56,579 nt of DNA, from contig MCGO01000234.1 of NCBI GenBank assembly GCA_002104985.1, positions 1 to 56,579 of the forward strand, given 5' to 3'. The DNA comes from Rhizoclosmatium globosum. Taxonomy: Eukaryota; Chytridiomycota; Chytridiomycetes; Chytridiales; Chytriomycetaceae. Shown one piece after another: positions 44,294 through 56,579 of the stretch; position 1 is the first letter of the stretch; each line of letters begins with the position of its first letter. The notes beneath the pieces are model-generated. The model did no database searches. It was not told the origin of the DNA and was given only the letters and a program-made list of their open reading frames with translations. Both the position numbers and the translations under genes were made by a program.

Positions 44294-46368
44294 TTATTGA
44301 ACTTGAGCCATCGCATTCTCAAACTTCCGAATCAGCTCATCTGCGTCCTCCAATCCAACAGAAACACGAATTAAGCGTGCAGCGACACCAAACTGTTCGG
44401 CCCAATCTAATTCAGTGTAGTGTGCCAAAATGGTGTATGGTGAGGCAAGTGTAAAGTTGGTTCCAAGAGAAGGGCCTTTCGCAACATCCAAATTGTCGTA
44501 GAAAGTTGCAGCACTTTGGGAATCTTTCAGGATGACAGAGAGAAGTCCTCCATAGCCACCACCGTTTCGTAGGTAGGTTGCATATAGCTCTTTATCGGTG
44601 AACAGAGGATAGTGAACTTGTTGGACTGTGAACGGAGTGTGGTTAGTTATACTGAAGTCACACAATCGTTTTCTCACCTTTTGGGTGCTTGTGCAGATAT
44701 TGCGCCAATTTCGCAGCAGTTTGATTAATCTTGGCTGTGCGTGACACGAAGTTACGTGAATTGCGCTCCAAAAAGATGGCATCTTCATCCCACATATTGT
44801 CCTCATACAACTCAGCAACAGCAAACTTGATTGCAGGATAATTTTTGGAGAAAGGATTCAATACAGCGCTGCCTCCCATCACGTTACAATCACCACTGAA
44901 GATTTTCGTGAGGGATGAAACAACAATATCTGCCCAATGAAGTACAGAAACGTTGTGGAAGCTTCCAATCGTCTCGTCGACAATAACCAAGAAATCGTAG
45001 TGATCAGCGAGGGTTCGGATACGCTTCAAGTCTGCACTTTTGAGCAACGGGTTGGAAGGGAACTCACAGAACAAGGCAGCAACTTTCTCGCCAGACTCTA
45101 GTACGGCTTGGAGGTTGTCCAAATCATTGTTTGTACCTTGGCCAAGGAAGATGCATCCGGTTCCGAACTTTTCTTGAATCTTCAAAGTGTCGGTGTATGG
45201 GAATCTGTTTGAAAGTCAGTTTCGTGTCGAAATTGAGAGTATAGACTTACCCAAATTGCACAGTTCTGAGTCCTGGCTTCAATCTTTGAACAATACGGAA
45301 GGCATTATAAATTGCACTCATTCCGGTTGGGAAGAGAAGCACGTGTGATTCATTCAATCCTTCCAACTGACGTACACTCTCATTTGTCACGATCGGCATC
45401 TTTCCTTCATCACTGCTATCGCCACCATCCGAAAGCACACCAGCAATTCGCTGCCTCAACATAATCTTCGCTTGAGGAGCTAGAGACAAGTCCAAGTTCC
45501 TTCCGAATCGTTCTTCCACAAACAACTGATTGGCAATAGATTCTGCACCCGAAACCTGTCTCACATGACCTCCACCCAAATCATGAAGCCTGAAACCAGG
45601 TGTTTGGAAACGATCGTTTTTGGCCCCCACGTTTGTGAAATAGCTCTTGCTCGCATAGTTTGATCCCAGTAACTTCAAACAATGTTCAGCGAATCTAGAC
45701 GAAATGCCTTCCCCGGCGTGTTGCCAGAACATTTTCGCGACAGGGGCAGCAGCTTCAGGAAACAAAAGCGCATAAACGAATACATTGCTTTGGTACGACG
45801 CCGTAGGATCCGCTGCAGCCGGAGACGCTTCCTGAAAGATTGGCTGGATAGCAAATTCGGCAATACGAATCGACGTGGCCAGCTTCAAATCATATCCGGA
45901 GTTGGACTTCAAAATGTACGACTTCATAAACTGGCGAGCTTCCGTGATTGTCCGGTTCGATGGAAACACCATACACTTTTCTCCTGGACGGCCAAATTTC
46001 TTTTCAAAATGGTCGAATACCTGTTGTGTTTGGTGTGTGGCGGTTATCAGTTGGTATCTCGGAACGGCTTGACGTCACAAAAAACGCACCTGCTTTACAA
46101 GTGGGTGAAAGACGAAGCGAGGGTAACCACATTTGAGAGCGGCAATGGTCAATGGATCGCCTGTCATTAGGTCCATGATCAGTCAGTTTCAGTTGAGTGG
46201 CAGTTACTGCTCTCAGTTGCGAACCTTCTTCATAGTTTACGTTATCCTGCCATTTTGGAAGAGACACAGACACGGCTAAGAACGCAATCAGTAGGAATAT
46301 GATAAAAGAGGTCCTGTTTTACCGTGCTGGCCGTGGGCAGGGATGGATTCACCGAGGGGAGTTGGCAT
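44294..46368 (-). CDS. STR2: Cystathionine gamma-synthase, fungal type
   Basis: PLP-dependent enzyme that joins an activated homoserine with cysteine in transsulfuration. Exon 1 (46368, [12 protein letters not shown]) is short; its intron ends TTCTTAG and exon 2 reads [18 protein letters not shown], the hallmark of fungal members; a third exon opens [19 protein letters not shown]. The PLP-fold core follows: [35 protein letters not shown], and the lysine motif [18 protein letters not shown]. The last exon ends FENAMAQVQ. It lies head-to-head with SPCS2, with 43 bp between the starts. Confidence 0.9.
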
Positions 46369-46411
46369 TCTGGAATGACGTCTTTGGCGAGAAAAACTTG
46401 AGCCCCAAATC

Positions 46412-47234
46412 ATGGCCGATTCAAGCAAACAACCAAAAAGCGCATTCGCTGCTGCTCTGGGTACCTTATTTTATTATTAATTAGATTAATCCACTTGGCT
46501 GACCAGAGGTTACGTACAGAGAAGTCACCCGTCATTATCAACAACTACAACATCGCTGAAGTGAAACACGCACTCGACGACGCCATCCGAAAAGTATTTA
46601 TTATACACATATCACATGGAGAAGTTGGGGCGATAGACTGACTGGTTCCACGTGTACAGATATTGAGAGACGACCACAAGTTCGTTGAGAACCACGCTCA
46701 TATGGATCGCAAGCTACTTCTTGGATTCAGTTCATGCTTCTTTGCGATCGGTGGGGCTGCATATGGCCACTTTAATGACTTTCAAGAGAGCAAGCTCTTG
46801 GTGTTTATTTGCATAGTGTTGTAAGTGCTTCGTCATGAAAGAACCTCCCGAAATGACCTGATACTTCGACATAGGTACTCAATTTTGAATGGGGGTATGC
46901 TTCTGTACGGTATGTTCGTCGAGAAGGACACAGTTTTCGTTGGAACTCGCAAGGACCCTATTCTTCGTAACGTGAGTTCCTCTTCTCAATTCCTCGCTGT
47001 AATGCTCATTCTGTCATTCCCTTATAGGAGCCTGAAGAGAAGGTCGTGGTGACAGCAAAAACAAACAAGGCTAAAGCAGAATACACCTTCGCAATTCATT
47101 TGTCTGGAAAGAAATCTATCAGCAATACTCTTACAAAGTCATTTGGTGCCTATTTTGATGAGGAGGGTGAACTGGTTGGGGAACCTTTGATTGATGATGT
47201 TGGGAGCCTCTTGGTTGATAAGAAATCACAGTAA
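46412..47234 (+). CDS. SPCS2: Signal peptidase complex subunit 2
   Basis: Membrane subunit of the ER signal peptidase complex (SPC25/Spc2). Exons: MADSSKQPKSAFAAAL, then after an intron EKSPVIINNYNIAEVKHALDDAIRK, then ILRDDHKFVENHAHMDRKL leading into two transmembrane segments (GFSSCFFAIGGAAYG and LLVFICIVLYSILNGGML), then a cytosolic tail with FVGTRKDP, TKSFGAYFDEEGELV and a Lys-rich end. Two closely spaced membrane helices and the AVK/EVK-HALDDA start match the family. The stop is 103 bp before the next gene. Confidence 0.88.
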
Positions 47235-47337
47235 ATGCTATTCCTTGTATGATTATGGAGTAGAGTCTTTCCCTTTCTCTCATTTGAGTTTGGGACAAAT
47301 CTGTTGAAAACGTCAAAACAAAAACATTCAACCAAAG

Positions 47338-50066
47338 ATGAATGGAATCGGCAAAGGAAGCGACGCCTGGCTAGAGGCGCAATTCTCGGCCAAAGAGAAG
47401 GCTGCCGCGAAAGCAGCTGGCGTGTCAAAGGAAATCCGAACAGCATCTCCGGCTTCGCAGCCGAACAAGAACTCATTGTATGCCGGTGATGCAGAATTCT
47501 CCAAGCCGCTCACACCCAACAAAACCGTCAAAATACCAACAGGGCCTGCAAACTTATCAAAACTGGAGGTGCATGTGAGTTTTGACGCGTCTTGTAACCA
47601 AACCTAAGCTTTATTTTAGGATCGAGCTGTTTGTAAGCACCCTAATTCCTCAATAACACGTCTAATATTTTAATTCGTGAAGCTCCTGACGCGAGATCGT
47701 ATGGTGACGATTTTGAAAACTATGATGAAGACTTTGAAGAATTCGAAGCGGCTCCAATCGCTGCTGCAAAAGTTTCAGAAGTACAACGAGCGCTTCATGC
47801 AGAAAATGATCGGGCATCAATTAGAAAGTCTGAGACTGGTGCTGAAGTCTCTTCAATTATGGATTCACAAAACATGCCAAACGTCGAAGAGGATCGCCCA
47901 ATGTCTCGCCACGTCGAAATGTCCACAGCTTCTTATGTGACCGCCAAAATTATGAGGCGTGCCAAGGTGAATCGATGTGTTTCAGTCAACATTCTAACTT
48001 GTAAGTAAGGATTTGAAAGAGCTCATCGGTTTCGACGTGGCTATTTATGATATATTTGAAATGGCACCGCTTAACGAATATGAGCAATATATTCGGGACT
48101 TCGGAGCATCCAATACTGCTCAAGTGAGGGTTCATGAAATTTACAAAACCAATTTTGAACAAACCAAATAGGTTTCAACTCAATGGAATGAAGAAGATGG
48201 TACGATGGAAACTCAAACAGATGACTGGTGTATCGAAGATAAATGGACACAGGCTCCTCCTGAAGAATTAAAGGATTCGGGATCAGGGAGGCCGGAATTG
48301 CCTTGGTTGTCTGCAGAACAAACCGCTTGGGATAAAGCCGAAAAAAGGAGCAAACTTTTAAATCAAAAGAGAATGAATTCGGCTGTATTAGATTCAATTG
48401 GCCTATTGAGGTTCATAAGGCAGGCGGGGCAGGTAATAGAATTTTTATAATGGTTTCACCAATTCACACTATTAAGGTTGTCGATGTACTGCTTGAAGAA
48501 AATACTTACGGCCAAGGTGGAGTATTTGAAGCTCAAGAGTCGTCCAACATCAGAATAAGTCATGGAATGATCAGCCTTTCACTGCCTCGCGTTTTTGGAA
48601 GTAAGTGTAATTCGAATGTACGAACTTTTAATTTATTATGCCTGAAGGTCGAAGCATCAATCAACTGTTGTACTCAGATATGGATTACAGATCGTTAATA
48701 GTTGTCTGGGGACTGGCAGAGGAGAACAACTCAAAATTAGCCTCAAAGGGAGTTATCACCACGTATCGCATAACAGAATCAACTCATCCGCAATAGTAAG
48801 TGGTAATGCATATATATGCAGAACTAATGATTGTCAGTGTTTATATATCCGATTCAAATATTAGCACATGCCACCTCTTGCCCAATGTACCACACTTAGT
48901 GATTGGCGGAACATCTGATGGCTCAATCAATGTTTGGGATCAAAGGGGTCAGGAGGTTTTCCGTTTATACCCCGAATTAGACTCCTTAGAAATCGCGTAT
49001 CGACTCCCTGCATATTCTGTTGATGGCATCTTTGGTCTCGAGCAGTCGCATTTCGCACCTGTTGTTTCAATCTATGATTTTACGAACCATGAAGGACCAG
49101 ACCATTCAAATGACTTGAGCGAAAATAACTCGTTTCAGATTGGTTCACTTGATGCAAACGGCCGATTTCAGTTCTGGGTAAGTTCTTCAAACAAAATATC
49201 AATTTAACAGACTAGAAATAGACTATCCATGAAATTACAGAACTTGAATCAGAGCGTTATTTTGAGACGGATTATGGTCTTGCTGTTGGAAGCAAGGTCC
49301 GGATGGTCCGAGGCGGTGCTTTTGAGTTAGACACGAGGTAATTTTGTAGGATGAAACTGCGTTGTAATTTATTGAGAATCATATGCACAGTCCTGAAGAA
49401 TCTAAATGTATCGGTGTCAAAGTGAGCCAGTTACGGCCACACTCAAAAGATAAATTTATAGTTGGAACCGACACTGGTTGCTTGCTACAAGAATCCAAAT
49501 CCAGAAATACCTGCTTCCCGAAAGAGTATCTGTGTGGACGAGAACGAATTGCGGACTCTGTCTCCAGTATCCATTTTAACCCACATAATCACTTGGTCTT
49601 CCTTGCAGCCTACGAATCCGGCGTCATTGCTTTGTTTTATTCAAATCAAGAGTCTCCTTTGGTGACCTGGAAGCTTACTACTGCAGTTCGGTCTGTACTG
49701 TGGTCAAATCACCGCCCTTCCGTGTTTTACGCGTTGGACGCCAAATCTGGTCTTCATGTTTGGGATATTTTGGAACAAGAAACTGTTGCAACGTATGTCA
49801 TGAACCTCGGTGACAGTCATGGCCCAACTGGTGCGAAACGTCGTGCAGTATCAATTGCACAAAGCCCTGCATTTACGTCAGATGTATCCTCTTCAGCAAT
49901 TGCATCCAACTCGAGTCTTGCTTCTTCTGCGAATCGAAATGCCAGCTTGGCAATTGCATTTTCAAACGGGGACGTGAATGTACACTTTTTGAACGAAGAG
50001 CTTGTTGAACAGCTTGTTGAGGAAAAGGAACAGTTTGATTATTGGATTCAAACCAAAACCAAATAA
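47338..50066 (+). CDS. DYNC2I1: Cytoplasmic dynein-2 intermediate chain (WDR60 type)
   Basis: WD40 subunit of the dynein-2 motor for retrograde intraflagellar transport. The N-terminal half is acidic and disordered (DDFENYDEDFEEFEAAP at about 47705). The middle carries METQTDDWCIEDKWTQAPP, close to the signature before the WDR60 propeller. The C-terminal propeller includes LVIGGTSDGSINVWDQRGQE, FIVGTDTGCLL, HLVFLAAYESGVIALF and VFYALDAKSGLHVWDILEQE. At least ten short introns. The final exon ends YWIQTKTK at 50066, 21 bp before the IMP1 start. Together with the heavy chain at the left edge it indicates a flagellated life stage. Confidence 0.88.
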
Positions 50067-50087
50067 ATCTGCTTTGAAATCGACTGA

Positions 50088-50681
50088 ATGGCGTCTCGGC
50101 TTGCAAACCTCCGAAACTACGGCATCTGGGCAACGCAAGGGCTTTGTGTCACACTTCTTGTACAAAAGCATGTCGGTGATATTACAATGGTGAGTTTGTC
50201 AGCCTTGTAAGGCCTCAGTAACTAAAGCCGACCAGTGTTCAGGACCGTCGATGCTGCCAACATTTAATTCGGTCGGCGATGTCGTTCTCCTCGAGTTTCT
50301 GACTTGGCGATGGAAGAGAGATGTTGCGGTTGGCGATGTCGTTGTTGCGCACTCGCCCCTACACTTCAACCGGATCGTGTGCAAGAGAGTTCTTGGATTG
50401 GTGCGTAATCAACAATGGCTGATCATGAGGCTTATTTGTTTTTAGCCAGGAGACACAGTGCTGAAGGATCCTACAGTGGGTGCAGAGACAGTCAAGGTGA
50501 GTAAGGTGGTTACAACTACACATGTGTGACTTTTTCAAAGGTACCTCCTGGGCATGTGTGGTTGCAAGGAGATAATATGAGCCATTCTATCGATTCGCGA
50601 ACTTATGGTCCACTGCCTATGGGTCTATTGAAGGGCAAAGTGCTATTCAAACTGTGGCCTCACTTTGAAATTGTCAAATAA
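50088..50681 (+). CDS. IMP1: Mitochondrial inner membrane protease subunit 1 (IMP1)
   Basis: S26 signal-peptidase family serine/lysine protease of the mitochondrial inner membrane. It has a short N-terminal hydrophobic segment ([16 protein letters not shown]). After the first intron comes [10 protein letters not shown] with the catalytic serine; [12 protein letters not shown] contains the catalytic lysine. [21 protein letters not shown] is the conserved box near the C-terminus. The stop is at 50681; the next gene's ATG is at 50688. Confidence 0.92.
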
Positions 50682-50687
50682 ACCTCG

Positions 50688-52419
50688 ATGCAGCCTGATA
50701 CCCTTCCGAAACCTGGAAATAGGAATCGAGTGCGACTGCCTCGGCTTCCAGTCTTTGAAGAAGAGAAGCCGTGTCTCTGCAAAAACTGTCAAACCAAACA
50801 AACCACTGCATCGTGCCTTTGCAGAACTCACCCGAACTTATCGAATTCTTCACCTATGCAGTTATCCATGCCATTTATGCCGTTTCAGTTCCCTCTTCCA
50901 TTTTATCCGATGCCTTTTCAAATGCTTCAACCGCATTCTATTCCATCATCTCTTACTCCAACGAGTCAATACACTCCGCCATCAATACCAGTGCCTCCAC
51001 TTGCTGAACACAACATGCTTGTCCCAACTGATAATCCAAAAGAACGAGCTTTGAAAGAATGGGAAGAGGAGCGAATGCGACTTCGGATTGAGGAGAAACG
51101 CAACACCATCGCAAAAATACTGAGTTCTGAAGAAGAGCAGGTTCAACAAGAACTTGAATGTGCGGAAGATTATCGTAAGGCTCGAAAATTCAAAGCCGAA
51201 GAGGAACGCGTTCGAGAAACTAAGGTGAGATTTCAACGTCCAACTTTCTCACTCACATAATTTCAGGCAGCAATAATGATTCAAAAACATATGCGCAGAT
51301 ATCTTGTTCGAAAGAGACATCCCAGCGTTTACTACAATGATCAAGTCTTGACCAAAAATATTGTGGTTTACTGCTACGAAAAGTTTCTTTATGAAGTCAT
51401 CACTCAGGTATGGTGATTCGTTGAATTAAGCTATATTTAAGAATGACAGGAATTTATTCCGGATGTTTTGGTTGAGTTGTGTGAGTTACAGCACTATCCA
51501 CTCGTGAATACGTCCCACTTGATGTCCCATAGAACCAAATATCATATCCTCAATACTGTGTGCGGAGAATTCATCAACGAGGTTGCAGTGGAGGTGTTTG
51601 AAGAGCTAGCAGCGCGGTACGTGTAATCTAAGCGCAGAGAGACAGCAGCTAATATGACTTTTCAGGCATTTGTACGGTGTGCCTTCGTTAGGTCCGTTAG
51701 CACCAGAAGCAGATACTGCTGGAGGATATATTTGTGCATCAGTCGATGAAGAGATCAAACAACTGGCAGAAGAAACATTGAACGAAACCATCGAAGATAC
51801 TTTGATAGATTCAAAAGCTGAAATCGCATTCGAGTCCGTATTTGAGGAAGTCCTTGACGATATGAGCATTGTAAGTGGCTCCTCTCCATTCAAAAGTGAT
51901 ATACTTATTTTTGGGACTTCAAAGATAAACGACGCCCTTCTCGATGAATTGGCGGAATTTACATTCTATATGTTGGTCGACGATGAAATTCAGAAAGATA
52001 TTAAACGTGCTGCTATGCGATTCCAAACAGAGGTAAACACATCAACACGGCATGCCCAAACCTGCATTAATTCTTACTTGACATTCAAGCATCCTAATCG
52101 AAAAATACTTATTGCACGCGACCCAGCACAACAGTCACAGTCCGTGACAAGTATTTTGGACTCCATCATCGACAAAATCATTTTGAATCATTTAGTGGAT
52201 CACGTTGCAACCCGTGGAAGAAGTTTCTTGGAATGGGATGCAGGGGATAGAGTTGTTGATGCTATATTGGCCGACGTTTTGCTGCAACGTCATTTATCTC
52301 TACGTGAAGCTGAGGTTTGTCTGTTGCCTTTGCTACCAATGCGATTGACATTTATTCAACAGTTCACCAACACAGACGAAGTTGGAAACAAACGAGTAAT
52401 ACATCGAACAAGTGTTTAA
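50688..52419 (+). CDS. Unidentified IQ-motif protein
   Basis: Four main exons with short introns (about 51223-51267, 51408-51449, 51617-51665). The N-terminus has CLCKNCQTKQ and a Pro/Met/Phe-rich stretch (residues 55-105), then a charged coiled coil (EWEEERMRLRIEEKRN to RETK) and an IQ calmodulin-binding motif (MIQKHMRRYLVRKR). The C-terminal half is helical and acidic (KQLAEETLNETIEDTLIDSK). IQ plus coiled coil is often seen in cilium-associated proteins, and the gene follows a dynein-2 subunit, but no function is claimed. It starts 6 bp after IMP1 and stops 23 bp from the condensin stop. Confidence 0.6.
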
Positions 52420-52442
52420 TAAATTATTGAAGAACATTTGCA

Positions 52443-55400
52443 TTATTTGCGCTTGCTACCACGAACGGGCTTTTTCAAAGGCATTTCCTCTTCTTCCCCC
52501 ACATCGTTCTCCTCATCCACATCCTCTTCCTCGTCTTCCTCCTCTATTTCATCCTCTCCATCACTGATGTATCGCTTCTTTTGTGCCACTTTGCCTCGTT
52601 TACTGGGCTTCGTTTTCTTTTCCGTGACCTTGGTTTCGACATCCTAATCAACAGGCTCAATATTCTTGACAAGTCAAAAGTGAAACAGACCATTTCATCA
52701 GCTTCGTCCAGCTCTTCATCTTGCGTATCGAGCTGAAGATCCAAGTTCTGGCGCTTCTTCTGGTTGCCGCTGCACCTGAAGCCTTCGCAATAGACTCTTC
52801 ATTTTCGCAACCTACAAACGCGTTAATATCAAGCGCATCGGAGATGCTGGCACAAACATTTTTCATGAAGCTTGTTGAGCTTTTCTTCAAACTCATCAAA
52901 CATTCCTTTTGAATCCAGTTTTGGGAGTTTCTTTGCCTTGTTGTAAATGTTAGTACTTTCTTATGAGTAGGCAATGCGCTTACTCGAAGGATGACATCAT
53001 GGATATATTTGTAGACCAAAGGCTCATGAAGCTTGTCCTGATACAAAGGAAGTGCGTCCATCAACTTTTTGACAGTCTTTTCAGATGTGAATGAAACCAA
53101 CGAAATACAGAACGCAATATCGCGCCAAAGTCGTGGCTCCTCTGCATTCTTGAAACGCAAGCAGAGTTTTTCAATGATACTCTCGTTTTGCTTGTCCTGT
53201 AACGCAAGCGCCTTAGTTACTATACATAACGCAAAATCAACGTTACCTTCTTCAAGAATTCAAACAAGAACTTCATAATAGATCTGAATTGCTCCTCATC
53301 AACCCCAGTCTCGTTATGCGACAAGTTCGAAATAATATCAGGCATATTGTTGTAAATCGCGTTATCCTTCGTGGCCAATTCGGTGAAGAAGAGTTTTGCC
53401 AAGTCACTAATTCGCTTATCGCCATCTTCCAAGCACTTTGCCATTTCACTGATTTGACCCTTCACTTTCACCATTCCGTTGAGAATCAAGTGCGTCAGGA
53501 CCATCAATGTATTCTTTTTGACTGTAGGGTCCGTGTCCGTAAGACGATTGTAAAGGTACGAAATATTCTGGTCAATCAACGAGTTGAATGAGACGGCCAT
53601 ATCGCCGAGTCCAATAATGATGTTACTCCGAATAATAGGATTCGTAGATTTTTCGAGGATGGTGAACAATAGTTGCAAGTTCTCGTCACAGAATTTGGAA
53701 CTGATGCACATAAGTTTGCACAATGCAAGAACTGCCATGACTTGTAAGATGGGCGCCTGTTACAAAATCACGTCAGTATTATAAGGTAGCTTTCTAAACT
53801 AATATACATTGTAGGAAATGTTTGAACTGCAGATGTTCGTAATCATTGGCCCAAACGCAGACAACAACGAATTCTGTCCAAAAAGAAGTTCCATTTCTCG
53901 AATGTAAGCAATGGCGTCAGTAAATTCATCTTCAGCGGTTCCAGTCACTTGTTCCAATTCGTCTGCTGGTCCGTCAGCCTTTTTACTGCTGGAAGCAGTT
54001 TTCTCCTCTGCACATTGAGCTTCAGCGCAAATTCAAAAGTACCGGTAAAACTTACTGGTCGCTTTTCTTCGCTTCCATTCTTGTTCAATTGCTTCCAGAT
54101 GAGCAATCTGCCTGATTCCAATGTGCCCAACCAAAAAACACAATTTGCTCAGCTCAAATGCGTCACACATATTCGAATTCGTGCTCATTTTCTTCGTATT
54201 CATATCTTCAGACGCTACTGCAGTGCCTTCAGCAGGGCCTTCTTGGCTGCCTTCCGCAGCCAAAGCTATCACAGGCTCTGCCGGCTCTTTATCAAGATTA
54301 AGTACAGACTTGAAGCTTTCAGCAACTTCATCAACAGATGAAGACTCATTTTGAAATATGCGTTCAGCAACAACTTGAAGGACGTGCCCACAGAGTGAAT
54401 CTGGATGTTCTGACAGCGAATAAATAGTGTTGATGGCTTGTTCAGCAAATCCAAACCTATTAAATATAAATGAGAACAAATAAAATCACAGAATCTTGGC
54501 AATTACCAGTTATAAGACTTTGTTGGAATGAGCATAAGCTGACACAACCTCGTAAAAATGGGATCGTTCATGGGCAAACGGGCACAAACTTCGGGTAGCA
54601 GACCTTAAACAGAAGAGAAGAATCAGCGAATTAATTATCAAACACAAATTCGCACCTTTTTGCTTCTTGACAACACCAAGTTGTTGAAGTGCAACACAAG
54701 CATACTTCGCCAACAATAGATCGTTCTGAAAGACAAATAAGCCAAAGTCGTAACGTTTTAGCCAAAAGACTTACCTGTGCGTGTTCCCCCAATCCGCATA
54801 CCAACAAAGCATCCTTATGTTGCTCGATAATCTCCTTCTTTGCCTTTCCAAACATGCTCAGAATTGCCAAAGCACCGCGTCGTCTACCCGGCAAAGATTC
54901 TTTCCGCCTCGACGCTTAAATTCAATGAGAACAAATCATTCAAAGAGAAACAACAAAGAACTTACCAAACACACTCCACAAGATATTCATGACTCCATCA
55001 GGAATCATGGACTTTGCATCATCGATCCTAGCAACTGCTCCAACGAAATAATTTCCGCCAAATTGAGTTCTTGAATAAGTCTGCAGGAACAGTACTCAGT
55101 TTCAAAAGAAACAAAACGACAATACGAACCCAATCAGATTATTCGCAACCAATTCTTCCTTAGAGCGCATAGGATCCGGCATAGGATTCATGTAAATGAT
55201 CTCCCAGCACTTGAGCAGGTTATCCCTGATACTCCCTCTTCATCTGACCCACTTGCATCCTTCTCCCAAATCTTGTGAATCATTTTCCGGTTCCATCCTT
55301 TTTCCTTAAAAAGACACCCACACACAACTACAAAACACATACTTTGGCAAGGACCAAATCGTACTTGAACGCGATAGTGAAAAACCGCATACACTCAATC

Positions 55401-56579
55401 ACTTCCGTTTTGGTATTCGATGAAAGAAGTTCACAAAGAATAGGCATCGCGGTTTTGATTTGACGGAGAAAACGGACACCGTCTGAGTAGTACTTGAGGA
55501 ATTTACGGAGACTGGCAAGTTCAGCTGGGTTTCCAGCTGGCTTTGGCTCAGTTGACGACATTGCAGTGTCAACTTCCATATCTTTTTCAGCATCTACGGC
55601 CTCATCCTGCTCTTCAGCATCTTCGCCATAGTTATCCGGGAACTTTTCCTGAAACAATGTTTTGTTAGTATTTAGTAGTTAAAATTCGATTGTACCTTCA
55701 AGAGAGTCTTCAACTCCGCACGGTTACGTTCAAAGAGCGACAGATTAAGACTTCCTTTATCCTTTTCAATCCACAGGAACGGACACGACTCAATCAATTT
55801 TGCCAAAAGCTTTATCGCATTCTTTCGAACTACGCTGGCCTTATCATGTAAACGGCCAACAGTGCTCGAGACAATGGACTTCCAACGTTCAACAGGGATA
55901 TCAGTCATTCCTCCGTCCCTTCGTCTAAATACAAAAAAATAAATAATCAGATTATGGGCATATCAAGTCCAATCACTCACTCAGCCAACTTGAGCAGAAC
56001 TTGAAGTACTTTTGACCGGACAAATGAATTCTTGTCCGCAAACCGCTCCTCAATAATATTATAGAAGGAAATCATTTGACCAAACGCAGCTTCAGAATTA
56101 TTTGTGGACAGTTGCAAGTGAATCAAGTTCATCAACCACTTCAAGCATCGCGTTTCTCACAACGTAAGACTAAGTTAAATCCATTAATAATGTGCTATTT
56201 GGTGTGATGACAAAAGTTACATCCGAATCCATATGTCCCTGCAAAGAAATCATATTCTTCAGCACGCGTTCCGACATGACTTCCGACAACTTAATTATGA
56301 ACTTGGCAAACGACTTTGACTGCTTCGAGTCGTCTTCTGTAAACTCCCAATCTTTCACTTCTCTAATGTCTCTTCATCAGTCTTTCCTAACAAACACAAA
56401 GCGGGAACAATCTCACCTCAAAATCCCATCCGTCAACTCCGAGAAATCCATTCCATCTGCAACTTTTTTCAAAAAGTCTGCAATAGACTCGGCTAAATGA
56501 TCTTCACGAATAAGTTGTACAATACGAATTTGAACGTCTGTGAATCAGGGCTGAGTTTAAGGAAAAACGGTTCAAACAA
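52443..56579 (-). CDS. NCAPD2: Condensin complex subunit 1 (NCAPD2/Ycs4), C-terminal part (partial)
   Basis: Non-SMC HEAT-repeat subunit of condensin that compacts mitotic chromosomes. The gene enters from beyond 56579, so the N-terminus is missing. The Cnd1 domain is clear at 53220-53738: LCKLMCISSKFCDENLQLLFTILEKS, IRSNIIIGLGDMAVSFN, DTDPTVKKNTLMVLTHLILNGM, and KGQISEMAKCLEDGDKRISDLAKLFFTEL. The C-terminal tail is acidic and then basic (52443-52640; poly-Glu/Asp before KKPVRGSKRK), fitting the nuclear-targeting tails of the family. Many short introns. The start lies outside the window. Confidence 0.92.

Noticed and set aside
1..56579. CRISPR arrays, rRNA genes and tRNA genes
   Set aside because: None seen: no regularly spaced short repeats with unique spacers, and no rRNA or tRNA consensus recognised by eye. 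A tRNAscan/Infernal run would be needed to be certain about tRNAs.

Overview
The window looks like nuclear DNA of a flagellated (zoosporic) fungus, probably a chytrid-like lineage. Three things support this: dense genes split by short GT-AG introns (about 45-75 bp), a fungal-type cystathionine gamma-synthase, and two cytoplasmic dynein-2 subunits (heavy chain and WDR60-type intermediate chain), which are kept only by organisms that build cilia by intraflagellar transport. The species cannot be named from the sequence alone.

Layout. 1-7193: a divergent pair, the dynein-2 heavy chain N-terminus (minus strand, running off the left edge) and the Rab-GEF subunit RIC1 (plus), with start codons only 21 bp apart. 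7194-15077: accessory DNA holding a 5'-truncated, poly(A)-tailed LINE with a 17-bp target-site duplication, about 3.7 kb without a recognisable gene, and a tandem array whose units look like exon plus intron. 15078-28037: the centrepiece, two apparently identical 6470-bp copies of a transposon in direct tandem, separated by 4 bp and flanked as a pair by one 8-bp target-site duplication (AGCAAAAT). Each copy carries a seven-exon gene for a roughly 1051-residue DDE/RNase H-fold-like transposase with zinc-binding motifs and a four-exon gene for a 367-residue serine recombinase (resolvase/invertase type). Pairing of these two enzyme classes recalls bacterial Tn3-type transposons, but here both genes have spliceosomal introns. 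28060-56579: an ordinary compact gene block.

The right-hand block contains, in order: a SAM-dependent methyltransferase (the transposon dimer ends 22 bp before its start codon), SF3B3 (U2 snRNP), an NRAMP metal transporter, a cyclophilin with an S/K/D-rich tail, a C5orf34-like protein, a secreted Shelph-type phosphatase, NDUFAF6 (complex I assembly), a type I PIP5-kinase, cystathionine gamma-synthase, signal peptidase complex subunit 2, dynein-2 intermediate chain, mitochondrial inner membrane protease IMP1, an unidentified IQ-motif protein, and condensin subunit D2 (running off the right edge). Intergenic gaps are often 6-50 bp, so promoters and terminators must overlap neighbouring genes.

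Most of these genes are unrelated housekeeping functions. The functional links visible are dynein-2 heavy and intermediate chains (same motor complex) and the transposase plus recombinase (inferred to act in successive steps of transposition). Exon boundaries were set by eye from reading frame, GT-AG signals and family similarity.
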